In this document: piece by piece, positions 62,413 to 64,000 of the stretch
How the letters are laid out: each line of letters opens with the position of its first letter
Position numbering within the stretch: position 1 is the stretch's first letter
Assembly (NCBI RefSeq): GCF_023283485.1
Contig: NZ_JAKILU010000008.1
Span: 78,040-142,039 of the forward strand
Source: Shewanella glacialipiscicola
Lineage (GTDB): Bacteria > Pseudomonadota > Gammaproteobacteria > Enterobacterales > Shewanellaceae
Reading direction: 5' to 3'
Length of the DNA: 64,000 bases
The notes under the pieces: generated by a model
Database searches by the model: none
Told to the model about the DNA's origin: nothing
Seen by the model: only the letters and a program-made list of their open reading frames with translations
Position numbers and translations under genes: made by a program

Positions 62413-62822
62413 GCGTAATGCCTGCTTGGTTACTTTTATCTATGCAGCCTATGGGTTTAGATAAGCCGCATTAACCTAATTTAATGCGATGAGATTAAAT
62501 GAGATCGATTATCAAATAGAACAAACTTTACAAACTTTACATATTCGATGCTGAAAAATAAGCTAGTAAATAAGCATTAAAAATAAAGCGCTTACAGATA
62601 ACTCGACATTTAGCATTCACAAAGCATAACCTTCGATTAAATTAGCAACAGATTTTTTAATATTACACCTATAAATATTGTTTAAATTGAAAGGGATAAA
62701 TTTTAATATGCGCGTAACTTTTTAAGCTTAATATTTACTTTTCGCTCCCTCTCGTTTACCTCATGCCAATCGGCTACAATCCGCCGCCGGCGACTTGCTG
62801 GTACTCCCAAGGAATTATCATC
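62413..62822. other. divergent promoter region: PepSY operon and lipoprotein
   Basis: A 410-bp AT-rich region separates two divergent genes. It contains the Fur-like site at 62495-62513, a 9-bp tandem duplication (ACAAACTTT twice at 62521-62538), and the lipoprotein ribosome binding site AAGGA at 62809-62813. Confidence 0.55.
62495..62513 (-). promoter_or_regulatory. candidate Fur box
   Basis: The 19-mer matches the Fur consensus GATAATGATAATCATTATC at 13 of 19 positions, with a perfect right half ATTATC and AATGA on the left. It lies about 90 bp upstream of the PepSY-like gene. From memory, the homologous operon in S. oneidensis (SO1188-SO1190) responds to iron limitation, which would agree. 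Confidence 0.45.
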
Positions 62823-63617
62823 TTGAGTACATCTCTGCTCAAAAAAATGCGCTGTTTGCACATTGTATGGCTAGCGCTAATGCTCAACGCCTGTGTTGCT
62901 CCGTTATTATTAATGTCACCCCAAGGTCAACTAATGTGGGCCTTACTCAAACCGCTTGTTGGTTTAGATCCCAATGATGTCGGCTTATTTGAACAACCAC
63001 TGATCAAAAACCGTATGCGTGAATTGCTGGGTAAAAATTACGACACTACATTGTCTTTACTCAAAACCGCAGACAAAATTCAGCAAGAAGGTCCGCTCAT
63101 CTATTTAGTATCGACGTATACTCCGGTACCCGAAATGGCTGAAAAAGCAGGCCTTGTATGGAACTCAGATACAAACCAAATGGCAGTAATGCTAATGCAG
63201 GGCAGCGCGCCATTAATCATCTCTGAACAATTGAGTAATCAAACAGAAAAACTGGTTCCGAGCTGGCCAAAAGAATTAGCCGACTATACCGATCCACAGA
63301 AGCTACAACAAAAAGCATTAGAGGCTGGCACCAGCCAAGTGCAACAACAGTTAGCAATACCTGACGCGGTTAGCTCCATCGCCAGCGGCGGTGTTAACGC
63401 AGCTCAAGGTGTTGCTGATGTAAAAGAGACAGTAATGGAGGGAGCAGCAATGCCAACCAATATCACTGAAGCAGCGGCAAAAGTCACTACACCTGCAATG
63501 CTTGTGATTCCAGCGGTTCCAGCGGTTCCAGCGGTTCCAGCGGTTCCAGCGGTTCCAGCGGTTCCAGCGGTTCCAGCGGTTCCAGCGGTTCCAGCGGTTC
63601 CAGCGGAAATAAAATAG
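62823..63617 (+). CDS. lipoprotein with a C-terminal (VPA)n repeat
   Basis: The protein is 264 residues from the TTG at 62823, with AAGGA nine bases upstream; an in-frame ATG at 62847 is the alternative. A lipoprotein signal peptide ends at the lipobox LNAC, with acylated cysteine C24. The central region (about 30-150) is helical and unlike anything I know. The last 36 residues are one IPA and ten VPA tripeptides, then EIK. The extended, proline-rich tail could cross or contact the envelope. A terminator follows. It appears lineage-restricted. Confidence 0.78.
   Translation: MSTSLLKKMRCLHIVWLALMLNACVAPLLLMSPQGQLMWALLKPLVGLDPNDVGLFEQPLIKNRMRELLGKNYDTTLSLLKTADKIQQEGPLIYLVSTYTPVPEMAEKAGLVWNSDTNQMAVMLMQGSAPLIISEQLSNQTEKLVPSWPKELADYTDPQKLQQKALEAGTSQVQQQLAIPDAVSSIASGGVNAAQGVADVKETVMEGAAMPTNITEAAAKVTTPAMLVIPAVPAVPAVPAVPAVPAVPAVPAVPAVPAVPAEIK
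63507..63605. repeat. 9-bp tandem repeat, 11 units, at the end of the lipoprotein gene
   Basis: Eleven 9-bp units; ten are identical (GTTCCAGCG) and the first differs by one base (ATT for GTT). The array is 99 bp and ends four codons (GAA ATA AAA TAG) before the gene's end. Because the unit is a multiple of three, copy-number change alters the tail length without a frameshift. Confidence 0.97.
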
Positions 63618-63650
63618 CTACCTGCTTTTAAACAAACCATAAAATAGATA

Positions 63651-63686
63651 ACCACAGTGCCGAATATAAAAGGTGCTGTGGTTTTT
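63651..63686 (+). terminator. rho-independent terminator of the lipoprotein gene
   Basis: Stem ACCACAG/CTGTGGT extended by four more pairs (two G-T), with an AT-rich loop and five T. It lies 34 bases after the stop codon. Confidence 0.85.
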
Positions 63687-63969
63687 GTTGCTTTATCTCA
63701 GTACCTATTCATCTATCAATATCCTTATTTGACCCTCAAACGCTCTATTCTACATTTGCTGACTAACTTCGTTTACTCAAACCCTAGTTCCCCCTGCACT
63801 AACCTGTACTAAAATTCCTGTCATACTCGATATACTTTCTATTGAGCATCTATCGACCCAATAAAGGTGGCATAAACATAACAACAGAGAGGAATAATCT
63901 ATTAACAAATAATACCAATTACTTTAATTATATGATCTAATAAGTCGTCACTTTCTAACCTTACAAAGT

Positions 63970-64000
63970 ATGAACAAGCCCAATATCCTAGCCCTAGTTA
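63970..64000 (+). CDS. possible start of a gene cut by the window edge
   Basis: An ATG at 63970 opens a frame of ten codons that is still open at the window end. No good ribosome binding site is visible (only CAAAG before it). It may be the beginning of the next gene or chance. Confidence 0.25.
   Translation, partial: MNKPNILALV

Larger units (their letters stand above)
63618..64000. other. right-end intergenic region
   Basis: A 383-bp AT-rich stretch. It has a terminator at 63651-63686 and, near the end, a possible ATG at 63970 starting a frame (MNKPNILALV) that runs off the window. No other gene or repeat is evident. Confidence 0.5.

Noticed and set aside
63404..63655. Minus-strand frame encoding a Gly/Thr/Ala repeat protein
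   Set aside because: It is the mirror image of the VPA repeat array, has no ribosome binding site and overlaps the supported plus-strand lipoprotein gene.

Overview
The window reads as chromosomal core sequence of a facultatively anaerobic gammaproteobacterium, almost certainly a Shewanella. The reasons are a complete torECAD-torSTR trimethylamine N-oxide (TMAO) respiration locus in the Shewanella arrangement (with torE and a pentaheme TorC), the oxygen-independent ubiquinone trio ubiT-ubiU-ubiV, and gene neighbourhoods that match my memory of Shewanella chromosomes. I see no insertion sequence, phage, CRISPR array, rRNA operon or replication origin. Two tRNA genes are present.

Layout. Positions 1-3000 hold a YfhL-type ferredoxin, then divergent ubiT and ubiUV. 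Positions 3000-8030 hold membrane proteins (a DUF998-like protein, a YjiH-type permease, an AzgA-type purine permease) and a two-CBS protein. Positions 8500-18220 hold the tor locus: torE-torC-torA-torD on the plus strand, ended by a strong terminator, then the phosphorelay genes torS (-), torT (+) and torR (-). Positions 18400-25900 hold two PilZ proteins around radA, an alpha/beta hydrolase, serB and an ytjB-like gene. Positions 26000-34400 form a nucleoside catabolism block on the minus strand: deoC-deoA-deoB-deoD, a Tsx-like porin, a NupC-type transporter and a TatD-type nuclease. In E. coli the deo, ytjB, serB, radA, yjjV and prfC genes are also neighbours.

Positions 34450-60080 hold mostly minus-strand housekeeping genes for translation, RNA decay and protein export: prfC, nlpI, pnp, a plus-strand GGDEF-EAL gene lying between pnp and rpsO, then rpsO, truB, rbfA, infB, nusA, rimP, tRNA-fMet, tRNA-Leu(GAG), secG, tpiA, glmM, folP, ftsH, rlmE, plus-strand yhbY, secF-secD, an unrecognised exported protein, and greA. 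Positions 60390-62410 hold a three-gene operon (PepSY-like membrane protein, DUF2271, DUF4198) that looks iron-regulated. The right end has a lipoprotein gene whose 3' end is a perfect 9-bp tandem repeat.

How the genes work together: anaerobic quinone synthesis (UbiTUV) can supply the quinone pool used by TorC/TorA, with TorD maturing TorA and TorT/TorS/TorR sensing TMAO. Nucleosides enter through the Tsx-like porin and NupC and are broken down by DeoD, DeoA, DeoB and DeoC. The rimP-to-rpsO cluster couples transcription elongation, initiation factor, ribosome maturation and tRNA modification. No clearly novel multi-gene system is evident. The most interesting items are the repeat-tailed lipoprotein, the candidate FNR/EtrA site spaced at -41.5 before ubiU, the candidate Fur site before the PepSY operon, and the interruption of rpsO-pnp by a cyclic-di-GMP gene.
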